This document shows positions 16,731-24,284 of a stretch of DNA of 64,000 nucleotides, one piece after another. The notes below the pieces were generated by a model. It was not told where the DNA came from and ran no database searches. It saw only the letters and a program-made list of their open reading frames with translations. The stretch lies in contig NZ_BCWY01000004.1 of the NCBI RefSeq assembly GCF_001894825.1, positions 1 to 64,000 on the forward strand, given 5' to 3'. Source of the stretch: Rhodococcus jostii NBRC 16295 (GTDB taxonomy: Bacteria; Actinomycetota; Actinomycetes; Mycobacteriales; Mycobacteriaceae). The stretch's first letter is position 1; each line of letters begins with the position of its first letter. A program made the position numbers and the translations under genes.

Positions 16731-17150
16731 ATGAGCAGTGAAGTACCCGGCACACGGAATGCGGCCGTCGAGGCGGGTCTGGCGGTGCGGCGTGACGTGA
16801 TGGGCCACGACTTCGTCAAACGTGCACTCGACCGGACGGCGGGGACGGACAGCGAGCAGTTGCAGGAGTTCGTCAGCGAGCACGTGTGGGGTGCCGTGTG
16901 GAATCGGCCGGGACTCGACCGTCGCAGCCGCAGCCTCCTCAACCTCGGCATGCTCATCGCCCTGCGCGCCCACGGCGAACTGAAGGGGCACGTGCGGGGT
17001 GCGCTGCGAAACGGTCTGACCCGCACCGAGATTGTCGAAGCGGTGATCCACGCGAGCGCCTACTGCGGTGCCCCCGCCGGACTGTCGGCGATGGCAGTCG
17101 TGCAGGAGGCGCTCGACGCGGAACTGGGACCGCTGGAATCTCAGGAGTGA
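16731..17150 (+). CDS. Carboxymuconolactone decarboxylase family protein
   Basis: 139 aa, AhpD-like/CMD fold, close in length to 4-carboxymuconolactone decarboxylase PcaC. Seen: GAVWNRPGLDRRSRSLLNLG, ALRAHGELKGHVRGALRNG and EIVEAVIHASAYCGAPAG. Only one Cys is present in the CxxC position of AhpD (AYCGAP), so thiol peroxidase activity is unlikely. CAGGAG precedes the ATG. No other protocatechuate genes adjoin it, so whether it acts in the pca pathway or in the alpha-oxoamine synthase cluster is open. Confidence 0.82.
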   Translation: MSSEVPGTRNAAVEAGLAVRRDVMGHDFVKRALDRTAGTDSEQLQEFVSEHVWGAVWNRPGLDRRSRSLLNLGMLIALRAHGELKGHVRGALRNGLTRTEIVEAVIHASAYCGAPAGLSAMAVVQEALDAELGPLESQE

Positions 17151-17159
17151 AGCCCCGAA

Positions 17160-18317
17160 TCAGCCCGTGGCGCCGGTGATCTCGTTCGGGGTCTCCGGCA
17201 GGTCGGCCTGCCCGGAGACGGTCCACGATTCGAGGTCGATCGTGTGGATCTTCTTGTTCGCGGGGTCGGTCACGTAGGCGGTGTGGTCCTGCACGTACAG
17301 GGACGGTCGCGGCGACTGCCACCGGTCCGGCTCGGTCCACGCGTCGATGACGTCGACGGTCCGGCTCACCGCCTTGCTGTTCGGGTCGATCACGTGCAGG
17401 GCGCCGTCGGTGCCGAGGACAAGTGCCACACCGTGCGGGCCGCGGCCGAGCGACCGGAACGTGTAGCTGGTGCCGAGGTCGACGAGGGTGAGCTGTCCCG
17501 TGGCGGTGTCGGTGAGGGAGACCCGTTCGGGGCGTTCGAGTTCGGCGTCGGGGTCGGTCTTGTAGTCGCCCAGCAGGATCGGTGAGTCCTCGTCCCCGGC
17601 CTGGTTGCCGATGCGCCCGTAGGGGTCGGGGCTGGTGACCTTGGTGATGACGCCGTCCCGGTAGACCAGCAGGCCGTTCTGGCAACCCACGACCACCGTC
17701 TCGTCGGCGGCGACGGCCTCGCCGTGCACGCCGGGGCAGTCCTCGCTCCGCGCGATCTCCTTGCGGTCGCGGTCGAGTACGACGATCCCGGTGCGCTCGT
17801 CCTCGTTGCCGACGGTCGTGAGCAGGCTGCCGTCGGACAACTCGACGGCCACACCGTGATGCGCCTCCGGCGTGGTGAAGTCGGTGGTGGCGGGTGTGCC
17901 CTCGGACAGTCCGGCGGGGTCGAACACCCGGACCAGCCCGGTGCCGTCGTCGAACAGCACCGTCTTGCCGTCGTGCCGGACGACGTGCCCGGGTGTCTTC
18001 GCCTCGAACGTGACGTCGGTGAGGGCGGGTTCGGCGGTGTCGAGAGCGGTGAAGGCGTTGCCGGTGCTGATCAGCACGTGCCGGTCGTCGCCCGCGGGGT
18101 TGAGCCGGGTGAAGCCGTCCACCTCGGCCGAGCCGACGACGTCGAGGGTCGCCGCGTCGAGAATCAGCACACCGCCGTCGTAGCTCAGTGCCAGCCGCGG
18201 TGTGGCGGCGTCGGTGGTGGTCGCTTCGGCGGTGCCGGAGTCGGTGGAGCAGGACGTCAGAAGTGCCGCCGAGAGTGCCACGGCAGCAACGGAGGTGGGG
18301 AAGTGCGGTCTACGCAT
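17160..18317 (-). CDS. AztD-like metallochaperone beta-propeller lipoprotein, copy 2
   Basis: 385 aa from the ATG at 18317: signal peptide with lipobox ALLTSC, then a beta-propeller of repeated strands. His-containing segments such as EAHHGVAVEL and CPGVHGEAVAA match the other copy at 19310-20584 and suit a metal-handling role. AztD proteins are periplasmic zinc chaperones that load the AztC binding protein. It lies 75 nt downstream of the aztC-like gene behind a Zur-like palindrome, so it may be separately induced by metal shortage. Confidence 0.82.
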   Translation of the reverse strand: MRRPHFPTSVAAVALSAALLTSCSTDSGTAEATTTDAATPRLALSYDGGVLILDAATLDVVGSAEVDGFTRLNPAGDDRHVLISTGNAFTALDTAEPALTDVTFEAKTPGHVVRHDGKTVLFDDGTGLVRVFDPAGLSEGTPATTDFTTPEAHHGVAVELSDGSLLTTVGNEDERTGIVVLDRDRKEIARSEDCPGVHGEAVAADETVVVGCQNGLLVYRDGVITKVTSPDPYGRIGNQAGDEDSPILLGDYKTDPDAELERPERVSLTDTATGQLTLVDLGTSYTFRSLGRGPHGVALVLGTDGALHVIDPNSKAVSRTVDVIDAWTEPDRWQSPRPSLYVQDHTAYVTDPANKKIHTIDLESWTVSGQADLPETPNEITGATG

Positions 18318-18345
18318 AAGGGTCACCCATGAGAAATACCCCTTA

Positions 18346-18362
18346 TTGCAAACGGTTGTCAA
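18346..18362. promoter_or_regulatory. Zur-like 17-bp palindrome before the second aztD
   Basis: TTGCAAAC-G-GTTGTCAA, arms matching at 6 of 8 positions, ends 29 nt upstream of the ATG at 18317. It shares the TTGTC half with the palindrome at 21465-21481. Assignment to Zur is an inference from the zinc-import genes around it. Confidence 0.4.
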
Positions 18363-18392
18363 AGTCGTGAGTGTGCATGTGTGAATGCGTCG

Positions 18393-19313
18393 CTACGCCA
18401 GCGCCTCCGCGATCGCCAGCGAGTTCGAATCCATCATCTCGATGTATGTGCCTGCGCCCGAGCCCTCTTCGCTCAGAGACTCCGTGAACAACGAGATCAC
18501 GTCGACGGGAACCCCGGCTTCCGAGGCCAGAACCTGCGCGAGACGATCGGGCTGGGAGGAGTCGACGAAGATCGCCGGGACCTGTGCGGCGGCGATGGTC
18601 GCGGCGAGATCCACGAGGTCCGACGCACTGGGCGACGCCAGCGTGGTTCCACTGGGAATCACCGCGCCGATCGTGGTGAAGCCGAAACGGTCTGCCAGAT
18701 AACCGAAGACGTGATGATTGGTGACGAGCTTGCGTCGATCGGCGGGGATGCCCGCGAATCTGTCCGTCATCCGGGCGGTGAGTTTCTCGAGTTGCCGCGC
18801 GTAGCCGTCCGCGTGGGCGCGGACGGCGGCGGTGTCGATCTCCGGCACGTGGTCGATCACGGCGTCGCGGATCAGCGCGACGGCGTCGCGCATGCGGTCC
18901 GGATCGGTCCAGACGTGGGGATCCGGAGCGCCCGACGACTGTCCGGAGCGGTAGTCGATCGGCCGTAGCGCCTCGCCGACCTGCAGGATCGGGATTCCCT
19001 CGGCGCGTGCGGCGCCGACGGTCTTGCCGATTCCCTCCTCCAGCCCGAGTCCGTTGGAGACGAGGAGGTCGGCGCGTTCCACCCGGGCGGCGTCGGACGC
19101 GGAGATCTCGAACGAGTGCGGGTCGGCGTTTCTCGGCATCAGCACCATCACGTCGGCCTGATCGCCGATCACGTTCTGCACCACGTCGCCCAGAATGTTG
19201 GTGGTCACGACCACGACCGGTCCGTCGGACGTTCCGGGTGAGCACGCGGTCACGGACAGCGCCGCGAGCGCCGTCAGGAGGGTCAGCGGCACCAGGCGCC
19301 GCATCCCCCTCAC
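18393..19313 (-). CDS. Zinc/manganese ABC transporter substrate-binding lipoprotein (AztC-like)
   Basis: Cluster A-I solute-binding protein of 306 aa. Lipobox LSVTAC near residue 24; candidate metal ligands are the His of NADPHSFEIS, the His of PDPHVWTDP, the His pair in VTNHHVFGYLADRFG and the Asp of IFVDSSQPDRL. The His-rich flexible loop of many zinc-specific members is short or absent, so manganese cannot be excluded. The GTG at 19313 overlaps the stop of aztD (GTGA); an ATG three codons on is possible. It should deliver metal to the AztB/AztA transporter upstream. Confidence 0.88.
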   Translation of the reverse strand: MRGMRRLVPLTLLTALAALSVTACSPGTSDGPVVVVTTNILGDVVQNVIGDQADVMVLMPRNADPHSFEISASDAARVERADLLVSNGLGLEEGIGKTVGAARAEGIPILQVGEALRPIDYRSGQSSGAPDPHVWTDPDRMRDAVALIRDAVIDHVPEIDTAAVRAHADGYARQLEKLTARMTDRFAGIPADRRKLVTNHHVFGYLADRFGFTTIGAVIPSGTTLASPSASDLVDLAATIAAAQVPAIFVDSSQPDRLAQVLASEAGVPVDVISLFTESLSEEGSGAGTYIEMMDSNSLAIAEALA

Positions 19314-20584
19314 AGCCCGACCACGCCGAGGGTCGAGGCGGCGATCCCGATGTCGAGAGTTCTCGCCACGCGTGCGGCGTCCCGGAAGTCCACCTCGGCC
19401 ACCGTCTTCGACGCGGGATCCGAGACGTACGCGCGGGTACCGCCGACGACGATCACCGGCGGAGTCGCGGACTCGTCGGTCCAGTCGTAGGGGCCGGCCA
19501 GTACCCGGGACGAGGCCGTCTCCACGCCGGACTGCGCGTCGTACACGCGGAACGTGCCGTCCGTGAGGACCGCGAACACCGAACGCCCGTCACCGGACAA
19601 TGCGACGTCCATCGCCCGATCAGGAGTCCGGATGTGCGTCCAGGCGCGGGTGCGGGAATCGAAGACCAGCACACCGTCGTTGGTGGCGGCCGGTCCCGCG
19701 GCGGCCACATGGACCGGCAGTCCGCCGTGCCCGCGGAACGTGGTCGGGCGGGTAGCGGCGCCGATGCCCGCCGGGTAGGGGATCTTGTCCGACGTCCACG
19801 CGCCGCCGACGATGGTCGCGAGGAGCAGGCCGTCGTCGCAGGCGCCCAGCGCGTACGAGTCGGACACGGCCGTGCCGTGCAGGCGTGGGCAGGCCGCGTC
19901 GACACTCTGCTGGACCTGTCCGTCCGCGGTGTGGATCTCGAACGCGCCGGGGCGGGAATCGGTTCCGCCGGGGGATGAGCGCGACACCACGAATCCGTCG
20001 GCGATCGGCAGGGCGACACCGTGGTGCGGGGCATCTGCCCGCACGACGGCTCCGACGTCGATGCTGTCCTTGCGGAGCGCGGCGAAGTCGATCACCCGGG
20101 CAACGCCGTCGCCGTCGAAGAACGTCGCCACCTTGTCGTCGCCCTCGGTCACCTGCGCGGGCTTGCTGCCCTCGAGGGCCCCGAGTTCGACGGGGGTCTT
20201 GGTGTACGAGTGGGTGTGGTCACCGTGGTCGAGGGTCCACGATCCGGCGTCCACGACATGGACGGCACCACCGGCGCTGTCGACGGCGAACGCGTACCGG
20301 TCCTTCACCGTCGTCAGGCGCACCGGGTTGTCGAACTCGAACGAGTGGACCGTCTCGGCGGTCGCGAGGTCGAGCAGGTCCACGCGGCCGGAGTCGGCGT
20401 CCGACACGAGGAGTCGGGGTTCGGGACCTTCCACCTCCGTGGATCCGGCCTCCGCGGCGAGGTCGCTACCCGGCTGGCTCCGGCCGTCGGGGGAGGGTGC
20501 CTCCTCCGGCGGTGATCCGCAGGCGCCGAGGGTCAGCGCGGCGACCGCGGCGACTGCTGCGCGGGCGAGTGTCGTATTCGGCAT
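19310..20584 (-). CDS. AztD-like metallochaperone beta-propeller lipoprotein, copy 1
   Basis: 424 aa: signal peptide with lipobox LTLGAC, an acidic/Pro-rich linker (about 22-55), then a beta-propeller containing DHGDHTHSYTKTPVEL, ADAPHHGVALPIADG and CPRLHGTAVSDSY. These His clusters resemble the zinc sites of AztD. GGAGG precedes the ATG, and the gene starts 13 nt after aztB, within an aztB-aztD-aztC operon. Role: extracytoplasmic zinc chaperone for the AztC partner. Confidence 0.85.
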   Translation of the reverse strand: MPNTTLARAAVAAVAALTLGACGSPPEEAPSPDGRSQPGSDLAAEAGSTEVEGPEPRLLVSDADSGRVDLLDLATAETVHSFEFDNPVRLTTVKDRYAFAVDSAGGAVHVVDAGSWTLDHGDHTHSYTKTPVELGALEGSKPAQVTEGDDKVATFFDGDGVARVIDFAALRKDSIDVGAVVRADAPHHGVALPIADGFVVSRSSPGGTDSRPGAFEIHTADGQVQQSVDAACPRLHGTAVSDSYALGACDDGLLLATIVGGAWTSDKIPYPAGIGAATRPTTFRGHGGLPVHVAAAGPAATNDGVLVFDSRTRAWTHIRTPDRAMDVALSGDGRSVFAVLTDGTFRVYDAQSGVETASSRVLAGPYDWTDESATPPVIVVGGTRAYVSDPASKTVAEVDFRDAARVARTLDIGIAASTLGVVGL

Positions 20585-20597
20585 TCATGTCCTCCAT

Positions 20598-21452
20598 CTA
20601 TCGAACGGGTACCGGAGTGGGCAAAACGGCAGGTCGGAGCCGTCGCGCCGCCGATCGGGCAAGGGCGGCGACGAAGAACTGGAGCACGGCGAGTCCGGCG
20701 ATGGTCGCTCCCGCGGCGGTGTCGGCATTCCACGACACGATCAGCCCGGCGAACGTGGCGGACCAGCCGAGGAGCACGGCGATGGCCATCGTCGCGCCGA
20801 TCGAGCGGCCGAACAGTGCCGCGGTCGCCGAAGGTGCGACGAGGAGTCCGAACACGAGCAGGGTGCCGACGATGCGGAAGGAGGCGACCACCGCGAGGAC
20901 CACCAGCGCGAGGAGGGCGAGGTGCGCCCACCGGGGATGCAGGCCCAGGGTGTGGGCCTTGCGTTCGTCGAACACGAGGGCGACGAACGGGCGATACGCG
21001 ATCACGGAGATGATGCCGGCGACGGTGGCCGCCGCCGCGAGCCAGATCAGGTCGCCCCGGGTTGCCGACAGGACGTCACCGAAGAGGAAGGACGTGAGAT
21101 CGACCGCGAACGACCGTGCGCGCGAGACGATCACGACGCCGAGTGCGAGCATGCCGACGAACAGCAGGCCGATCCCGGTGTCCTCGGACAGTCGCGAGTT
21201 CTTCGAGACCCAGGCGACGCCGAGGATCATGACGATCGCACTGGCGGCCGCGCCGACGAGGAGATTCGCGCCCGCGAGGTAGGCGACGGCCACGCCCGGC
21301 AGCATGCCGTGCGAGATGGCCTCGCTCATGAATGCCATGCCGCGCAACACGACCCACGTGCCCACCAGTCCGCAGAGCACGGAGACCAGCATTCCCGCGA
21401 AGAGCGCACGCCGGACGAAGGACACCATCAGGGGGTCGAGTAGCCACTGCAC
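20598..21452 (-). CDS. Metal ABC transporter permease (AztB-like)
   Basis: ABC-3 family permease of 284 aa with about eight hydrophobic segments and the family block MAFMSEAISHGMLPGVAVAYLAGAN (MAFMSEAISHGMLPG seen near residue 40). It starts with GTG at 21452 or ATG at 21428. It is divergent from the ATPase gene by only 18 nt, and both starts flank one palindrome, so the two transcripts should be co-regulated. It forms the membrane channel for zinc or manganese import. Confidence 0.9.
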   Translation of the reverse strand: MQWLLDPLMVSFVRRALFAGMLVSVLCGLVGTWVVLRGMAFMSEAISHGMLPGVAVAYLAGANLLVGAAASAIVMILGVAWVSKNSRLSEDTGIGLLFVGMLALGVVIVSRARSFAVDLTSFLFGDVLSATRGDLIWLAAAATVAGIISVIAYRPFVALVFDERKAHTLGLHPRWAHLALLALVVLAVVASFRIVGTLLVFGLLVAPSATAALFGRSIGATMAIAVLLGWSATFAGLIVSWNADTAAGATIAGLAVLQFFVAALARSAARRLRPAVLPTPVPVR

Positions 21453-21464
21453 CCTGCTAATCTA

Positions 21465-21481
21465 ACGATAATGATTGTCGT
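21465..21481. promoter_or_regulatory. Zur/Fur-type palindrome in the divergent azt promoter
   Basis: ACGATAAT-G-ATTGTCGT, 17 bp with 7 of 8 arm positions matching, of the GATAATGATT type bound by Fur-superfamily repressors. The ATG of the ATPase gene (21471) lies inside it and the GTG of the permease gene is 13 nt away, so a bound repressor would block both directions. Zur is the best candidate given the zinc-import genes. Confidence 0.65.
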
Positions 21482-22106
21482 AAGCGAAATTGTGGTCCGG
21501 TATGGCTCGACCCCGGCGTTGAACGGCGTGAGCGTGTGCCTCGCGCCGGGCGCCGTCACGGCTGTCGTGGGGCACAACGGTTCGGGGAAGTCGACGCTCC
21601 TGCAGTGCCTCGCCGGCATCGTGCGTCCCACGTCGGGCCGGATCGACGGGACCAACGGGTTGCGCACGGCATATGTGCCGCAGCGCAATGCGGTGAGCGA
21701 TCAGCTGCCGTTGACCGTGCGCGAGGTGGCGGCCATGGGAGCCTGGCAGCGGCGCGGGCTGTGGAGACCGCTCACTTCCGTCGACCGCGACGCCGTCGAC
21801 GAGGCGCTGAACAGGCTTGGTCTCGCGGACCTCGGCCGCAGGCGGATCGGCGCACTGTCGGGCGGGCAGCGTCAACGTGCGCTGCTCGCGCAGGCGCTCG
21901 TGCAGCGCGGCGACCTCCTGCTCCTCGACGAACCCACCACCGGCCTCGACGCGGAGGCCCGCGCCGTGATCGGCGACGTCGTGGACGAAGAGGCCGCGCG
22001 GGGTGCGATCGTCGTCGTCGCCACGCACGAAACCCGCGACGCGGAACGCGCCGACCGGGTGCTGACCCTGTCGTCAGGGGTGCCGCTCACCCCACTTCGA
22101 CAATGA
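21471..22106 (+). CDS. Metal ABC transporter ATP-binding protein (AztA-like)
   Basis: ATPase of 211 aa with Walker A GHNGSGKSTLLQ, Q-loop region YVPQRNAV, signature LSGGQRQRALLAQAL, Walker B LLLLDEPTTGLD and switch His in VVVATHE. It energises the divergent AztB permease. The start ATG lies inside the operator palindrome, which implies a very short or absent leader. The last 20 nt run over a decayed VOC-type fragment on the other strand. Confidence 0.9.
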   Translation: MIVVSEIVVRYGSTPALNGVSVCLAPGAVTAVVGHNGSGKSTLLQCLAGIVRPTSGRIDGTNGLRTAYVPQRNAVSDQLPLTVREVAAMGAWQRRGLWRPLTSVDRDAVDEALNRLGLADLGRRRIGALSGGQRQRALLAQALVQRGDLLLLDEPTTGLDAEARAVIGDVVDEEAARGAIVVVATHETRDAERADRVLTLSSGVPLTPLRQ

Positions 22107-22163
22107 CCAGCTTGTTGCCGTCCGGGTCCGCGCTCATGCCGTCCACCTTCTCGTCGGCAGGCG
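22087..22163 (-). pseudogene. C-terminal remnant of a glyoxalase/VOC-type gene
   Basis: The minus strand reads about 25 codons ending GMSADPDGNKLVIVEVG and a stop, which is the usual C-terminal pattern of a VOC/glyoxalase protein (DPDGN followed by a beta strand). No upstream part of such a gene is present in this frame, because the intact PhnB-like gene occupies the adjoining DNA in another frame. Probably the tail of a deleted gene. Confidence 0.4.
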
Positions 22164-22640
22164 TCAGGCCTGCTCGAACGCCTTCTCGAGTTCGGCGACG
22201 TCGAGTTTGCGCATCTTCAGCATGGCCTGCATGGCGCGCTGCGCCTTCTCGGTGTCCGGGTCGCGCATGAGTTCGTACAGCCGCTCGGGGACCACCTGCC
22301 AGGAGACGCCGAAACGGTCCTTGACCCAACCGCATTGGCTTTCCTCGCCGCCGTCGCCGGTGAGGGCGTCCCAGTACCGGTCCACTTCCGCCTGGTCCTT
22401 ACAGAGGATCTCGAAAGAGATGGCCTCGTCGAACGTGAACTGCGGGCCGCCGTTGAGCGCGATGAACGGCTGCCCGTTGATCTCGAAGGACACCGTCAAC
22501 ACCGCCCCCTCTGGACCGGGAGTGTTCGGACCGTAGTGGGTGACCTCCGTGATCCGCGAATTCGGAAACAGGGACGTGTAGAACTTCGCGGCCTCTTCAC
22601 CGTCGGTGTCGAACCACAGGCAGGGGGTGATCGGTTTCAT
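22164..22640 (-). CDS. PhnB-like VOC family protein
   Basis: 158 aa of the 3-demethylubiquinone-9-methyltransferase-like/PhnB branch of the VOC superfamily. Seen: ITPCLWFDTDGEEAAKFYTSLFPNS at the N-terminus (TPCLWFDTDGEEAAKFYTSL), PFIALNGGPQFTF, and CGWVKDRFGVSWQVVPERL. The ATG at 22640 fits family length. Members lack a defined reaction. A C-terminal extension with MLKMRKLDVAELEKAFEQ is typical of the actinobacterial subgroup. Confidence 0.88.
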   Translation of the reverse strand: MKPITPCLWFDTDGEEAAKFYTSLFPNSRITEVTHYGPNTPGPEGAVLTVSFEINGQPFIALNGGPQFTFDEAISFEILCKDQAEVDRYWDALTGDGGEESQCGWVKDRFGVSWQVVPERLYELMRDPDTEKAQRAMQAMLKMRKLDVAELEKAFEQA

Positions 22641-22731
22641 GGCGCAGTTCCTCTCGCGGATCCTCGTCGATTCATCCTCGCCGATATAGACCGCGGCCAC
22701 GCCCGAAACTCATCGAACGGCTGTCAGGAGT

Positions 22732-24009
22732 TCAGCGCACCGTCCGGGTGGAGGAGATGGCGATGGCTCCGAACAGCCCTACCAGGGCGAATGCATAGAA
22801 GCCCCACGGAACCGCGTAGCCCGCGCCGAGGAGTACACCGCCGAGGATCGGGCCGCAGATCGCGCCGACCCGGCCCACACCGGCCGACCAGCCGAGCGCG
22901 GTCGCGCGGATCTGCGGCGGGTGGTTGGCGCTCGTGAACGCGTAGACGAGGACCTGAGCGCTGAAGACGAAGCAACCGGCGAGGAACACCAGGGCGTAGA
23001 TGCCGAACGACACCTTGACGCTCAGCAGAGCGAGGAACACGGCCGCCCCGGCGAACCAGATGATGGCCGCCGTGCGCGGGCCGATCTTGTTGGCGACGCC
23101 GCCCGCGATCAGCAGTCCGACCACCGCGCCCGCGTTGAGGATCAGCAGGAACGTCAGCGACGCGCCGAGGTTGTAGCCCGCCTCGCGCATGATCGTCGGC
23201 AGCCACGTGTTGAGTCCGTAGACCAGCAGCAGCCCCATGAACGAGGTGACCCAGATAGCGATGCTGTTGCGCACGAACGGACGTGAGAACAGGGCGCGCA
23301 CCGGGTTGGCCGAGGCCGCGACGGGAGCGTCGGCGGCGGGCGCCGCTTCCAGTTCCAGGCCGTACTGCTTCGCGACGGCCTCGGCCTCGGCGCGCTTGCC
23401 GTGCGCCAGCAGGTACGAGGGGGACTCCGGAAGGTATCGCAGCATCAGCGGAATCAGGACCACCGCGGGCAGGGCGCCGACGACGAACATCGAACGCCAG
23501 CCGAACGGCTCGATCAGCACGATCGCCAGGGCAGCGGTCGCGACCGCACCCACGTGATATCCGGTCATCAGCAGCGTCGACGCGGAGCCGCCGCCCTGCC
23601 TTTTCGAGAACTCGTTGACCAGGGCCAGCGCCGTCGGCAGTGCGCCGCCGAGTCCGACCCCCGCGAGGAAGCGGAACAGCCCGAAGACGAACGGGTTGGG
23701 TGCCACCGCGCACAGAAGCGTGAGAACGGAGAACGCCGCGACCGCGAACAAGAGGGCGCGCCTGCGTCCGATGACGTCGGTGAGCGTGCCGATGACCAGC
23801 GCGCCGATCGTCATGCCGACCAGGCCGAAGGTCGAGATGAACGTGATCGTTCCGGTGGACAGACCCCAGTCCTCGTAGTCGAGGAGTGAAGGGATGACGG
23901 CGCCGAGGACCACCAGGTCGAATCCGTCGAGCAGCACGGCCACCCAGCAGAGGGGCGCGACCCAGAGGGCGGTGGAGGCGCGGGCGGCGCTTCGTTGGGA
24001 AGTGGTCAT
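22732..24009 (-). CDS. Aromatic acid:H+ symporter family MFS transporter (PcaK-like)
   Basis: 425 aa, twelve-helix major facilitator. The first helix contains LDGFDLVVLGAVIPSLL (the DGFD motif of the AAHS family), the loop 2-3 motif is GTLTDVIGRRRAL, and RYLPESPSYLLAHGKRAEAEA follows helix 6. GAGGA precedes the ATG at 24009. A 15-bp palindrome resembling a PcaR box lies 36 nt upstream. It should import 4-hydroxybenzoate or protocatechuate-type acids, in line with pobA 3 kb away; substrate specificity is inferred. Confidence 0.87.
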   Translation of the reverse strand: MTTSQRSAARASTALWVAPLCWVAVLLDGFDLVVLGAVIPSLLDYEDWGLSTGTITFISTFGLVGMTIGALVIGTLTDVIGRRRALLFAVAAFSVLTLLCAVAPNPFVFGLFRFLAGVGLGGALPTALALVNEFSKRQGGGSASTLLMTGYHVGAVATAALAIVLIEPFGWRSMFVVGALPAVVLIPLMLRYLPESPSYLLAHGKRAEAEAVAKQYGLELEAAPAADAPVAASANPVRALFSRPFVRNSIAIWVTSFMGLLLVYGLNTWLPTIMREAGYNLGASLTFLLILNAGAVVGLLIAGGVANKIGPRTAAIIWFAGAAVFLALLSVKVSFGIYALVFLAGCFVFSAQVLVYAFTSANHPPQIRATALGWSAGVGRVGAICGPILGGVLLGAGYAVPWGFYAFALVGLFGAIAISSTRTVR

Positions 24010-24044
24010 GATGTCCTCGAGATTCGGCGGTGTCCGCATGGGGT

Positions 24045-24059
24045 GTTCGCGATGCGAAC
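24045..24059 (-). promoter_or_regulatory. PcaR/IclR-type operator palindrome
   Basis: GTTCGC-GAT-GCGAAC is a perfect 15-bp palindrome 36 nt upstream of the aromatic-acid transporter start. Its layout resembles the 15-bp GTTCGATAATCGCAC box I recall for PcaR, an IclR-family regulator of 4-hydroxybenzoate and protocatechuate genes. Confidence 0.55.
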
Positions 24060-24284
24060 CCTAGTTCTATACGCGCACTCATTGTGTGGCGGGCCATAGT
24101 TGCCTGTCAAACATCGGCCAGTCCACACTCCGGTGGTCCGACCGTCCTGGGCCTTCGCCCAATGTCACCGCGGTGCCGTCCGAGTAGACCGATGCGACAT
24201 CCGGCGCTGCTCGGGTTGGTCAAGAACTGGTAAACCCCGTGTGGATAATCGACCGGGTACCGAGTCGATGAGCCAGGACGGACT

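Noticed and set aside
14478..17051. 857-codon open frame on the minus strand across the alpha-oxoamine synthase and epimerase genes
   Set aside because: It is antisense to two genes with clear motifs and its protein is Arg/Asp-rich low-complexity sequence; long antisense frames are expected at this G/C bias.
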